From: Pseudomonas fluorescens
GTDB lineage: Bacteria > Pseudomonadota > Gammaproteobacteria > Pseudomonadales > Pseudomonadaceae
Length of the DNA: 64,000 nucleotides
Reading direction: 5' to 3'
Assembly (NCBI RefSeq): GCF_000968015.1
Contig: NZ_LACH01000017.1
Span: forward strand, 62,001 to 126,000
Shown: piece by piece, positions 46,031 through 54,347 of the stretch
Layout: each line of letters opens with the position of its first letter
How positions within the stretch are numbered: the stretch's first letter is position 1
Notes under the pieces: generated by a model
What the model saw: only the letters and a program-made list of their open reading frames with translations
Told to the model about the DNA's origin: nothing
Databases searched by the model: none
Program-made: the position numbers and the translations under genes

Positions 46031-47140
46031 ATGACTCGCAAGGTACTCTGCATCGTCGGCACACGTCCGGAAGCCATCAAGATGGCACCCGTGATCAAGG
46101 CTCTGCAGGCAGAAAAAAATATCAATTGTCGGGTTCTGGCCACCGCCCAGCACCGCGGCATGCTTGACCAAGTGCTTGAGTTCTTCGGAATTACTCCCGA
46201 TCTGGACTTGGACATCATGCGGCCCAATCAGTCACTGACGACGCTGACTGCACGATTGCTGCTTGAGCTCGACAGCGTACTGCAATCCGAGAAACCGGAT
46301 GTCGTACTGGCTCAAGGTGACACGACCACCGTGATGAGCGCTGCCCTGGCGTGTTTCTATTTGCGGATTCCCTTTGGTCACATCGAAGCAGGCCTGCGTA
46401 CCGGAGATATCTACAATCCGTTCCCTGAAGAAGCCAACCGAGTGATCGCCGGCAAGCTGACCCGTTGGCATTTCGCACCGACTCAGGGTTCCATGGACAA
46501 TCTACTGCGTGAAGGCGTCGCCGCAGCAGATATCACCATGACCGGTAATACAGTGATTGATGCCTTGCTGATGACCGCAGCACAAACGTTGCCTCTGGAT
46601 ATCGAACTGGACTCAAGCAAACGCCTGGTGCTGGTGACGTCCCATCGACGCGAAAACTTCGGCGAACCGTTCCAGAATATCTGCCAGGCACTCAAGAGCC
46701 TGGCCGAACGGAATCCGGACATCCAGATTCTTTACCCCGTACACCCCAATCCGAACGTCAAGGATGTCGCGTATCAATTGCTCGGTAAGACACCGAACAT
46801 CATTCTGTGTGCGCCACTGGACTACGCTCCGTTTATCGCGGCGATGAAGCGCTCATACCTGATCATCAGTGACTCTGGAGGCGTGCAGGAAGAAGCACCG
46901 GCCCTCGGCAAACCCGTCCTGGTACTCCGGGAGGAAACCGAACGCCCGGAAGCGGTCGACCTTGGCGTGGTCAAGCTGGTAGGTGCCGACCGAGACACGA
47001 TCATCGAACAAGCACAACGTTTGCTTGATGATCCTCTGGCTTATCGGAGTATGGCACGTGGGGTTTCCCCCTATGGCGACGGCAAGGCCGCATCGCGCAT
47101 AGTCGGCGTTTTAAGGCAGCATTTCCAGCAATGCGGATGA
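46031..47140 (+). CDS. wecB: UDP-N-acetylglucosamine 2-epimerase (non-hydrolysing)
   Basis: 369 residues, 12 bases after the GMC gene, with AGGAA upstream. Interconverts UDP-GlcNAc and UDP-ManNAc. Motifs: 'IVGTRPEAIKMAPVI', 'GDTTTVMSAALACFY', 'THRREN'-type 'SHRRENFGEP' and 'SDSGGVQEEAPALGKPVLVL'. Supplies a ManNAc precursor, but no WecC dehydrogenase is present in the island, so ManNAc itself or a different derivative is likely used. It overlaps the next gene by 10 bases. Confidence 0.94.
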   Translation: MTRKVLCIVGTRPEAIKMAPVIKALQAEKNINCRVLATAQHRGMLDQVLEFFGITPDLDLDIMRPNQSLTTLTARLLLELDSVLQSEKPDVVLAQGDTTTVMSAALACFYLRIPFGHIEAGLRTGDIYNPFPEEANRVIAGKLTRWHFAPTQGSMDNLLREGVAAADITMTGNTVIDALLMTAAQTLPLDIELDSSKRLVLVTSHRRENFGEPFQNICQALKSLAERNPDIQILYPVHPNPNVKDVAYQLLGKTPNIILCAPLDYAPFIAAMKRSYLIISDSGGVQEEAPALGKPVLVLREETERPEAVDLGVVKLVGADRDTIIEQAQRLLDDPLAYRSMARGVSPYGDGKAASRIVGVLRQHFQQCG

Positions 47141-48285
47141 TCTACCTATCCCCAGTGCCGTGGGCCAGCTTCAGCCAGCGCCCACATCACTTCGTCAACT
47201 GGTATCACAACCAGACCGGGGAGTCCGTGCTCTGGATCGATCCGTACCCGACACGTTTGCCATCGCTGAACGACTTCAGGCGTAAGCTGCCTGTTGCCGA
47301 TCAACAAAACGTCACCGTTCCACCCTGGCTGCAGGTCTGCAAACTCCAGACCTTACCGATCGAGCCCATTCCAGGATCGGCGATAGTACTCAAGCAACTC
47401 TGGCGCAACGTTTTCAAAAAAACCGCTGAGTTTTCCGCAGGCGAGTCGTGCATGATTTGTGTCGGAAAACCCTCCGAACTGGCCCTGCAACTGCTGACGC
47501 GCATACCTCAAAGCTATGCCGTCTACGATGCCATGGATGATTTTCCGGCCTTTTATCAGGGCCTGTCACGGTGGTCCATGGAACGTCGTCAGGAGCAACT
47601 CATTCGTCGGGTATCTAAAGTGCTGGTGTCCTCCACGGCCCTTCGCGACAAACTCTTGAGTATGACGGACAAGGTAGAACTGGCCCTCAATGCCTGTGAT
47701 GTACAGGGACTGGCGCCAGTCGAGAACCTTGACCTGGGCACAAAACAACAGGTACTCGGTTACGTCGGCACGGTGGGTCAGTGGTTCGATTGGGATTTGG
47801 TCATTGCGCTGGCGCGAGCCAATCCTGAAAACCAGGTTCGGCTGATCGGCCCCATATTCACTCCGGCGCCTTGCGTATTGCCTGCCAATATCGAGCTGCT
47901 CCCCGAGCGCTCCCATGCCAGTGCAATAGCGGCCATGGCAACGTTTTCGGTGGGATTGATTCCATTCAGACTCAGCCGGCTGACCGCTTCGGTCGACCCG
48001 ATCAAATACTATGAATACCGCGCCCTCGGCTTGCCCGTCATATCCACCCGTTTCGGTGAAATGGCGCAACGTGGCCAAGAGCCTGGCGTCTGGATAGTTG
48101 ATGACGGAACTGATTTGCGTAAAACCGCCCTTGAGGCGCTCGCCAGTCAAAGTGATCATTCAACTATTCATCAATTTCGTCAGAACAATCTCTGGGCGAA
48201 CCGTTTCTCTGCGACGCACGTGAAAACACAGGGATACGCCGCTCGAACCGAGTTCGACCTACGCACACAACGAAATCCCGCGTAG
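47131..48285 (+). CDS. GT1/GT4-like glycosyltransferase
   Basis: 384 residues. GT-B fold enzyme related to the middle domain of the two larger glycosyltransferases of the island: 'SQRPHHFVNWYHNQTG', 'YAVYDAMDDFPAFYQ', 'LGYVGTVGQWFDWDL' and 'SVDPIKYYEYRALGLPVIST' match the corresponding blocks there. It lacks the coiled coil and the GT2 domain. Cytoplasmic. The donor and acceptor sugars are unknown. Confidence 0.83.
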   Translation: MRMIYLSPVPWASFSQRPHHFVNWYHNQTGESVLWIDPYPTRLPSLNDFRRKLPVADQQNVTVPPWLQVCKLQTLPIEPIPGSAIVLKQLWRNVFKKTAEFSAGESCMICVGKPSELALQLLTRIPQSYAVYDAMDDFPAFYQGLSRWSMERRQEQLIRRVSKVLVSSTALRDKLLSMTDKVELALNACDVQGLAPVENLDLGTKQQVLGYVGTVGQWFDWDLVIALARANPENQVRLIGPIFTPAPCVLPANIELLPERSHASAIAAMATFSVGLIPFRLSRLTASVDPIKYYEYRALGLPVISTRFGEMAQRGQEPGVWIVDDGTDLRKTALEALASQSDHSTIHQFRQNNLWANRFSATHVKTQGYAARTEFDLRTQRNPA

Positions 48286-48351
48286 AGCTGTTCTGATGTC
48301 ATCGAGTTCCCCTAAACCCGTTTCAGCACTCCGATTGGATTGAGTCATTTC

Positions 48352-48978
48352 ATGGCACACAAACAACCTAACTTTCTGGTATGGCATGGCAGCCAGGTCT
48401 CAGCAGAAGAACGTCGTCAACTGCTGGACCAGAAGCCTGTAACGCTTTGGCTCACGGGACTTAGCGCTTCGGGCAAGTCGACCCTCGCCTTCGCTCTCGA
48501 ACGGTCCTTGATGGACATGGGACGCTTGTGCTTCGTGCTGGATGGCGACAACGTGCGCCATGGACTCAACAACAATATTGGATTCAGCCCGGAGGATCGG
48601 GCGGAAAACATCCGCAGAGTCGCGGAAGTTGCGAAACTGATGAACTCCGCCGGCATGATCGTCATCGCGGCCTTCATCTCGCCCTTTAATCAGGACCGCC
48701 AACAGGCACACGAAATCATAGGCGCTGCCAACTTTCGGGAAGTGCACGTCAGCACTTCTCTGGCAGTCTGCGAGTCCCGCGACCCAAAAGGGTTATATAG
48801 CAAGGCGAGAGCAGGAACTCTGTCGGAATTCACTGGCATCTCCTCGCCTTATGAGGCACCTGAGCAGCCTGATCTGAGAATCGACACTAATATTTCGACG
48901 CTGGACGAGTCGGTCAATCAATTGCTCGCCTTAATTGATCCTGATTACCCTCTCCCCAAGATCCAGAAACCCTCATAG
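48352..48978 (+). CDS. cysC: Adenylyl-sulfate (APS) kinase
   Basis: 208 residues from ATG 48352; a TTG at 48340 would add four residues. Makes PAPS from APS and ATP. P-loop 'TGLSASGKSTLAFAL', 'FVLDGDNVRHGLN', 'NIRRVAEVAKLMNSAG', the phospho-transfer loop 'AAFISPF' and 'DPKGLYSKARAGTLSEFTGI' are all present. It is a stand-alone kinase without CysD/CysN, so it depends on ATP sulfurylase encoded elsewhere. With the sulfotransferase at 35085 it points to a dedicated PAPS supply for glycan sulfation. Confidence 0.94.
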   Translation: MAHKQPNFLVWHGSQVSAEERRQLLDQKPVTLWLTGLSASGKSTLAFALERSLMDMGRLCFVLDGDNVRHGLNNNIGFSPEDRAENIRRVAEVAKLMNSAGMIVIAAFISPFNQDRQQAHEIIGAANFREVHVSTSLAVCESRDPKGLYSKARAGTLSEFTGISSPYEAPEQPDLRIDTNISTLDESVNQLLALIDPDYPLPKIQKPS

Positions 48979-49092
48979 CGGCCGATAACGTACCTTGATA
49001 GTTCGCATGAACTAAGCGACTACTATTGTCGCGGCTCCGTTTTTAAGTGCACCTTCTCACGCTTCCCAGCCTGCCTCAGGAACACACCAAGC

Positions 49093-50787
49093 ATGCCTAA
49101 TGCATTCGAAAGTCTGATGGTTTCCTCGCCCAATGGAGGTGGGCTGCTCTTTATTCGTTACGGCCAGGTATTTCGTCTGGACGACATGAGCACCACAGGC
49201 ATCAGCCTGAGTGGTGACAAATTTTTGAGAGGTTTTCAGCCAGAAGGCCTGATTTTTTACCAGGGAAACCAAACTTCAGAGGATCCAGGCACGTCGATTG
49301 ACGACATCCATGATGTACTGATCGCGGACTCTTCTCTCTACGCTGTGGGCACGAGCGCTAATGAAGTCCTGCAGCTGGATATGAATGCAGTCCCCGTGCG
49401 CCGCTGGCCTTTTCCCGGTGAAATCGACGCAAAACATATCAACTGCATGGCGCTCTGGAATCAGCGCATAGTCTTTAGTGCCTTTGGCGACTTCACAGAC
49501 CACCGTCAGTACAAAGGCAATACGGCTAAAGCCGGTTTCGTCCAGGATTTGCACACTGGAGAACGCTTGATCGAGGCGTTGTCGCAACCCCACAGCCTGG
49601 TCCCGTTCGGCAACAATCTGTTACTCGCCAACTCCGAAACCAGGGAGTTACGGGAATACGACAGCAACGCGAAACTGTTACGAAGCAAAATACTGGACGG
49701 TTACACCCGAGGTATCTGCATTCAGGACAACATTCTGTACATCGGCTTGAGTCGCTCACGCAATATCGATAGCAGTGCCATCGTGAATGCAAACCTGGTG
49801 GCACTGGACCTTCAAAGCTGGGAGGAACTGGGGCGCATAGAACTCCCGATATCGGAAATTTACTCGGTCCTGCCCATTGAAGATATCAACGCACTCCCCT
49901 CTGTACTTGCTGGCATCAGCCAGCGTGCAGCCGTTGATTATCGACACGCCATAAACACGCGCGACGAACAAATCCAGGAGCTGAAGAACAATAACGAGCG
50001 GCTCAGGCTGATGGAAGAGTCCCTGACTGAGCACCTCGACACACGAAACAAACAATATGCCGAACACGTCGTCGCCTTGACCGAACGAGATACCCGTATT
50101 GTCGATCTTGTTCAAGGAAGCGCAGCACTGATGCATGAGCTAGAGCAGTCTGCGGCGCTCCGTGCCGACGATAGTCTCAAGCTTGCGCAAAGCCAGTCAT
50201 GCATCAAGGTGCTTGAAGCTGACCTTCAAGCGTCTGCTCAGCAGTCCTTAATCCTGCAGCAGCACTCCGACCATATCGCAGACCAATTACAGGAAACCCT
50301 TCCTCGCCTCCATATTCAAGAACAACAGATCCAGGACTTGATAGCCAACCAAGCAAAAGCCGAAGAACGCATCGCTGAACTGATCGACCTGGACCAACTT
50401 GCCAAACTGCAGCTGAATCAGGCCAAACAGGAACTCCTTATCGAGAAACAACAGATCCTGCTATTGACGGATGCCATTCAGGAAAAGGAGCAACAGTTAG
50501 AGGCTGTGATTCAGGAAAAAGAGCAACAGCTAGAGGCTGCGAGAGTACTGTTGGACGATGTAACGAGGGAGAAGAACACGCAACTGGAAGCAGTTCGCAT
50601 GGCGCTGACTGATGTAACGAGAGCGGAGAATGAACTGCAGAATTCACTGGCAGAGCGCAATTTGCAACTGAGCTCCATGAGCCATCAGCTCGAAGCAAGT
50701 GGAGAAGTCACCCGCGCTCTGCTCGAGAGCCACTCATGGCGCTGGACGCGCCCGCTGAGAGACATTCGACGCTTGCTCCGGCTTTAA
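49093..50787 (+). CDS. Beta-propeller-like protein with long coiled coil and C-terminal SWRxTxPLR tail
   Basis: 564 residues. The first ~280 residues are beta-rich with propeller-like repeats ('LIADSSLYAVGTSANEVLQL', 'HSLVPFGNNLLLANSETREL') and resemble DUF4915/TIGR03032-type proteins seen in polysaccharide loci. Residues ~290-540 are a long heptad-repeat coiled coil containing an exact-frame 11-residue duplication ('IQEKEQQLEAV'). The end is 'SHSWRWTRPLRDIRRLLRL'. The same tail motif occurs in two other island proteins. Not recognisable as an enzyme; a scaffold or chain-length role is conceivable but is inference. Last gene of the block. Confidence 0.75.
   Translation: MPNAFESLMVSSPNGGGLLFIRYGQVFRLDDMSTTGISLSGDKFLRGFQPEGLIFYQGNQTSEDPGTSIDDIHDVLIADSSLYAVGTSANEVLQLDMNAVPVRRWPFPGEIDAKHINCMALWNQRIVFSAFGDFTDHRQYKGNTAKAGFVQDLHTGERLIEALSQPHSLVPFGNNLLLANSETRELREYDSNAKLLRSKILDGYTRGICIQDNILYIGLSRSRNIDSSAIVNANLVALDLQSWEELGRIELPISEIYSVLPIEDINALPSVLAGISQRAAVDYRHAINTRDEQIQELKNNNERLRLMEESLTEHLDTRNKQYAEHVVALTERDTRIVDLVQGSAALMHELEQSAALRADDSLKLAQSQSCIKVLEADLQASAQQSLILQQHSDHIADQLQETLPRLHIQEQQIQDLIANQAKAEERIAELIDLDQLAKLQLNQAKQELLIEKQQILLLTDAIQEKEQQLEAVIQEKEQQLEAARVLLDDVTREKNTQLEAVRMALTDVTRAENELQNSLAERNLQLSSMSHQLEASGEVTRALLESHSWRWTRPLRDIRRLLRL
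50476..50541 (+). repeat. 33-bp tandem duplication in the coiled-coil gene
   Basis: Two consecutive 33-base units starting ATTCAGGAAAA, differing at three positions, encode 'IQEKEQQLEAV' and 'IQEKEQQLEAA'. The in-frame duplication lengthens the coiled coil by 11 residues. Confidence 0.8.
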
Positions 50788-51087
50788 ATCCAGCACGCCG
50801 CTGATACCCGCGGATCAGCGGTGCTGAGCCGTCGACTCCGTCAAACAGGTCTGCGAATCGGGAAGACAGAAAAGCGCCTCGTACAACCATCTTGTCAGGC
50901 GCGTGTTGCCCTTCGGTGCGCACGCCCGTTAGCTCTTCCAGATGATGATCAATCATCCGATGCCCAATCGGCGCCGCCTCGATGATGAATATCGGTGTTT
51001 TCCCGCGTTTCGGACAATATCAGCGATATTAAGCAGATAGCCAACGACCTCTTCCTGCAATTTTTTCCATACCAGTCTGGCCAGACC
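50788..51087 (-). other. Unidentified gene remnant
   Basis: The minus strand stays open from a TGA near 51030 through about 110 codons, including 'MIDHHLEELTGVRTEGQ' and 'LSSRFADLFDGVDGSAPLIR', then runs into the hairpin and the end of the opposite gene. No start with a ribosome site is clear. It looks like debris of a coding sequence rather than a working gene; no family recognised. Confidence 0.3.
50791..50826 (+). terminator. Hairpin after the last island gene
   Basis: CAGCACGCCGCTGAT and ATCAGCGGTGCTG form a stem with one bulge, 4 bases after the stop of the coiled-coil gene. No T-run follows, so termination activity is uncertain. Confidence 0.4.
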
Positions 51088-51190
51088 TGTAGAGACCGGT
51101 ACATCCTTTACACATTTGACCGGGTACATCGTTTACCAACTCCCACACGCCATCAGCCACTTCCTTCAGTGCGACGTGCTCGTCGATCAG
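51088..51190 (-). mobile_element. IS481-like element, 3' end remnant
   Basis: A terminus beginning TGTAGAGACCGG, followed by two related GTACATC-TTTAC motifs, precedes minus-strand codons 'LIDEHVALKEVADGVWELV'. That wording is typical of the C-terminus of IS481-type integrase-core transposases. The rest of the element is missing, and the sequence switches to the cadR copy within the GATCAG at 51185-51190. Confidence 0.6.
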
Positions 51191-51412
51191 TGCGAAAGCG
51201 TGAATGCGTTGATCGACGAACATATTCATCACGTGAAGGCGCGGATCGATGGGTTGCTGGCGTTGCAGACGCAACTGCTCGACCTGCGCCAACGTTGTGG
51301 CGAAGGGCCGGAGATTGATCAGTGCGGGATTTTGCAGCGGCTTGAAGTGAGCGGCGGGGTTGTGGCGACGGAGGTGGAGCATTCCCATGTTGGCCGCAGT
51401 CACGGCCACTAA
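51185..51412 (+). pseudogene. cadR 3' fragment
   Basis: Codons for residues 75-149 of CadR and the stop, identical to the intact gene. The DNA-binding half is absent. An in-frame ATG at 51116 lies in IS/remnant DNA, so a product is unlikely. Confidence 0.9.
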
Positions 51413-51429
51413 AAACACCGCAAAACAAA

Positions 51430-51518
51430 TGTGGGAGCGAGCCTGCTCGCGATAGCGGTTGTTCAGTCACATCGATATCGGATGTGCCGACGTCATCGCG
51501 AGCAGGCTCACTCCTACA
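51430..51518. repeat. REP-type inverted pair (right copy)
   Basis: Identical to 24625-24713; lies between the cadR fragment and the thyA stop. Confidence 0.8.
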
Positions 51519-51536
51519 GGGGTATTGCGTGGTGTT

Positions 51537-52508
51537 TTATACCGCCATCGGCGCGGTCATTGGGGCGTGGTGCTCGTAGCCTTCGAGCGAGAAATCGCTC
51601 GGCTCGATCAACTCCAGCCACTCCGGCTGATAAACACCGGTCTTGGCAAACTCCGGCACACGATCACTAATCACCAGTTTCGGCATCGGGAACGGCTCGC
51701 GCTTGAGCTGTTCGTTCAGCATGTCCAAATGGTTTTCGTAGACGTGGGCATCACCGATGAAATAGGTGAACCAGCGCGGCGTGTAACCAGTCAGGCGACC
51801 GATCAGGCTCAGCAGCGCGGCGCCTTCGGTGAGGTTGAACGGCGTGCCCAGGCCCAAATCATTGGAGCGGATGTACAGAGTCAAAGAGATTTCTTTGGTC
51901 TCGACGTTCGGGTGGAACTGGTACAGCAGATGGCACGGCGGCAAAGCCATTTCATCAAGTTGGGCGACGTTCCAGCCGTGGAACAGGATGCGGCGGCTGC
52001 CCGGGTCTTTGATGATGGTGTCGACGCATTGGCGGATCTGGTCGATCGCCTTGTACAGCACCACGTAAGCCTGACCGTCTTCTTCGCCTTCGGCGATTTG
52101 GCGATAACCTTGACTCAGGGTCTGCTCGATGGCGGCCTGGTTGCTGACCGGGATCTGCTTGTACGCCGGCCATTTACGCCATTGCACGCCGTAGATCTCG
52201 CCGAGGTCGTCTTCGCCCTGACGGAACGGGTTGGCCAGCCACTGGGCGTTTTCGTTGGCGTTCTGATCCCAGACCTTGCAGCCCAGCGCGCGGAATTCGG
52301 CGGCGTTGTTCACCCCGCGCAGAAAACCACACATCTCGCCGATGGCCGATTTGAAGGCCATCTTGCGCGTGGTGATCGCCGGGAAACCTTCCTTCAGGTC
52401 ATAACGCAGCATCGCGCCAGGGAAGCTGATGGTGTTCACGCCAGTGCGGTTGGCTTGCTTGGTGCCGTTCTTGATGACGTGGGCGACCAGTTCGAGATAT
52501 TGCTTCAT
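51537..52508 (-). CDS. thyA: Thymidylate synthase
   Basis: 323 residues. Methylates dUMP to dTMP with methylene-tetrahydrofolate. The active-site Cys lies in '[12 protein letters not shown]' and the N-terminal block '[22 protein letters not shown]' (abbreviated) is standard; '[21 protein letters not shown]' follows. It is longer than the 264-residue E. coli enzyme, with an insertion before the catalytic region. 48 bases downstream of lgt, as usual in proteobacteria. Its last 27 codons also occur at 24732-24816. Confidence 0.95.
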   Translation of the reverse strand: MKQYLELVAHVIKNGTKQANRTGVNTISFPGAMLRYDLKEGFPAITTRKMAFKSAIGEMCGFLRGVNNAAEFRALGCKVWDQNANENAQWLANPFRQGEDDLGEIYGVQWRKWPAYKQIPVSNQAAIEQTLSQGYRQIAEGEEDGQAYVVLYKAIDQIRQCVDTIIKDPGSRRILFHGWNVAQLDEMALPPCHLLYQFHPNVETKEISLTLYIRSNDLGLGTPFNLTEGAALLSLIGRLTGYTPRWFTYFIGDAHVYENHLDMLNEQLKREPFPMPKLVISDRVPEFAKTGVYQPEWLELIEPSDFSLEGYEHHAPMTAPMAV

Positions 52509-52556
52509 GAGTTACCTGTGTCCTTGAACCCGGGACCGTCGCCCCGGGGTTCGAAT

Positions 52557-53363
52557 TTATACGGCCGCCGCTGGAGCCGCCGGTGCACGGTGATACGCCA
52601 GCCAGATCAGGTACAGACCGCCGACGATCATCGGTACGCACAGCACCTGACCCATGGTCAGCCAGTTCCAGGCCAGATAGCCCAGTTGCGCGTCCGGTAC
52701 GCGGACGAATTCGACGATGAAACGGAAGATCCCATAGAACAGCGCGAACATCCCGGACACCGCCATGGTCGGCCGCGGCTTGCGCGAGAACAACCAGAGA
52801 ATGGCGAACAACGCCACGCCTTCGAGGGCGAACTGATACAGCTGCGACGGGTGACGCGCCAGTTGCGCCGGATCGGTCGGGAAGATCATCGCCCACGGCA
52901 CATCGGTTGCCTTGCCCCACAACTCGGCGTTGATGAAGTTACCGATACGTCCGGCGCCCAGACCGATCGGCACCATCGGCGCGACGAAATCCATCAGCTG
53001 GAAGAACGACTTGCCGTTCTTTTTACCGAACCACAACGCGGCCAGCATCACGCCGATGAACCCGCCGTGGAACGACATGCCGCCCTTCCACACTTCAAAG
53101 ATCAACAACGGGTTGGCGAGGTAAGCACTCAGATCGTAGAACAGCACATAGCCCAACCGGCCGCCGACAATGACCCCCATCGACATCCAGAACACCATGT
53201 CGGAGAGTTTCTCTTTACTCCAGGTCGGGTCGAAGCGGTTCAACCGGCGCGACGCCAGCAGCCAGGCGCCGCCGATGCCGATCAGGTACATCAGGCCGTA
53301 CCAGTGGATTTTCAGCGGACCGATGGCCAATGCCACCGGGTCGATCTGCGGGTAAGGCAGCAT
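52557..53363 (-). CDS. lgt: Prolipoprotein diacylglyceryl transferase
   Basis: 268 residues, about seven membrane segments. Transfers diacylglycerol from phosphatidylglycerol to the lipobox Cys of prolipoproteins in the inner membrane. The family signature '[17 protein letters not shown]' is present, with '[16 protein letters not shown]' containing the essential His-Gly region. Same strand as thyA and only 48 bases upstream of it. Confidence 0.96.
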   Translation of the reverse strand: MLPYPQIDPVALAIGPLKIHWYGLMYLIGIGGAWLLASRRLNRFDPTWSKEKLSDMVFWMSMGVIVGGRLGYVLFYDLSAYLANPLLIFEVWKGGMSFHGGFIGVMLAALWFGKKNGKSFFQLMDFVAPMVPIGLGAGRIGNFINAELWGKATDVPWAMIFPTDPAQLARHPSQLYQFALEGVALFAILWLFSRKPRPTMAVSGMFALFYGIFRFIVEFVRVPDAQLGYLAWNWLTMGQVLCVPMIVGGLYLIWLAYHRAPAAPAAAV

Positions 53364-53444
53364 TGCGACTCCTCGTTAGAGTTGAAACTTTCAAAATTCC
53401 CGGGCGACGCTGTCACGCCAGGATTAAGTCAGGATTGCGCTGCG

Positions 53445-54227
53445 TCAGAGCAGGAAATTCAAGCCCACGCAGAACAGCAAAGCGGCGAACAGTCTTTTCA
53501 GCAACTTCGGCGACAGGCTGTGAGCCAGTCGTGCGCCGAGGCGAGCGAAAAACATGCTGGTCAGGGCGATCCCCAGCAGCGCCGGCAAGTAAACAAAACC
53601 GAGACTATGGGCCGGCAGCAATGGATCGTGCCAGCCCAGAATCATGAAAAATAATGCACTGGACAAAGCAATCGGCAGACCGCAGGCGGATGAAGTCGCC
53701 ACCGCTTGCTGCATCGGTACGCTGCGCCAAGTCAGGAACGGCACCGTCAGCGAACCGCCGCCAATCCCGAAAATCGCCGAGGCCCAGCCAATCACACTGC
53801 CGGCCACGGTCAGACCGACTTTACCCGGCACCGTTCGGCTGGCCTTGGGTTTGAAATCCAGTGCCAGTTGCGCGGCGATGACCAGGGCAAAGACGCCAAT
53901 GATTTTCTGCAGGTTGGGCCCGGAGATCGCTTCAGCCGTCAGCGCGCCGAAACCGGCGCCAATGAGAATGCCGAGGGTCATCCAGACAAAAATCGGCCAA
54001 CGCACGGCACCGCGACGGTGGTGTTCGCGGATCGCATTGACCGAGGTAAATATGATCGTCGCCAGGGACGTGCCGACCGCCAGGTGCGTGAGGATCGACG
54101 GATCGAACCCTTGCAGCTTGAAGCTGTAAACCAGCACCGGAACGATAATGATCCCGCCGCCGACCCCGAACAGCCCGGCCAGCACACCTGCACAGGCGCC
54201 GAGCGCCAGATAGAGCAGAAATTCCAT
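53445..54227 (-). CDS. TauE/SafE family permease
   Basis: 260 residues from the ATG at 54227, with GGGG at suitable spacing; ATG 54233 is too close to that site. About eight membrane helices and the two internally repeated family motifs, 'GLFGVGGGIIIVPVL' and 'AIFGIGGGSLTVPFL'. Members export or import sulfite, sulfoacetate or other organosulfur anions. It is 81 bases upstream of lgt on the same strand. Substrate unknown. Confidence 0.86.
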   Translation of the reverse strand: MEFLLYLALGACAGVLAGLFGVGGGIIIVPVLVYSFKLQGFDPSILTHLAVGTSLATIIFTSVNAIREHHRRGAVRWPIFVWMTLGILIGAGFGALTAEAISGPNLQKIIGVFALVIAAQLALDFKPKASRTVPGKVGLTVAGSVIGWASAIFGIGGGSLTVPFLTWRSVPMQQAVATSSACGLPIALSSALFFMILGWHDPLLPAHSLGFVYLPALLGIALTSMFFARLGARLAHSLSPKLLKRLFAALLFCVGLNFLL

Positions 54228-54347
54228 GCGCATCCCCAAATGAGAGCGGCATGGTAACGGATGCATGGCCTCAAGCTCCACTGGATGGCGATGGATACCC
54301 ACACGATGACTGAGTAGAGTGGGCAGAAAACACACAAGGACTGCCTT

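Larger units (their letters stand above)
24817..51184. mobile_element. Glycan-biosynthesis genomic island between cadR and thyA
   Basis: About 26.4 kb between the two direct repeats. Three transcription blocks are visible: two plus-strand genes at the left end, a three-gene minus-strand operon, and a 14-gene plus-strand block from 32994. By eye it is richer in A+T and has different codon use from the flanking core genes. No integrase, tRNA or origin is present; only an IS481-like end lies at the right junction. The layout fits integration of a circular or linear donor by homologous recombination in the cadR-thyA region. Confidence 0.8.
51185..51621. repeat. Right 437-bp direct repeat flanking the glycan island
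   Basis: Copy of 24380-24816 with three differences: one C/T at the thyA stop region and a two-base AA/TG change in thyA codons. Includes the 3' half of cadR, the REP pair (51430-51518) and the 3' end of intact thyA. Confidence 0.93.

Noticed and set aside
25022..50787. Wzx/Wzy-dependent O-antigen assembly
   Set aside because: No Wzx flippase, Wzz or clear Wzy was seen, whereas Wzm and Wzt are unmistakable; the large membrane protein fits GT-C better.
24380..51621. Site-specific (integrase/tRNA) integration of the island
   Set aside because: No integrase gene or tRNA is present and the flanking repeats are 437 bp long, much longer than att cores.
51459..53654. 731-codon plus-strand open frame across thyA and lgt
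   Set aside because: Antisense to two well-supported genes, starts inside a REP element and has no domain.
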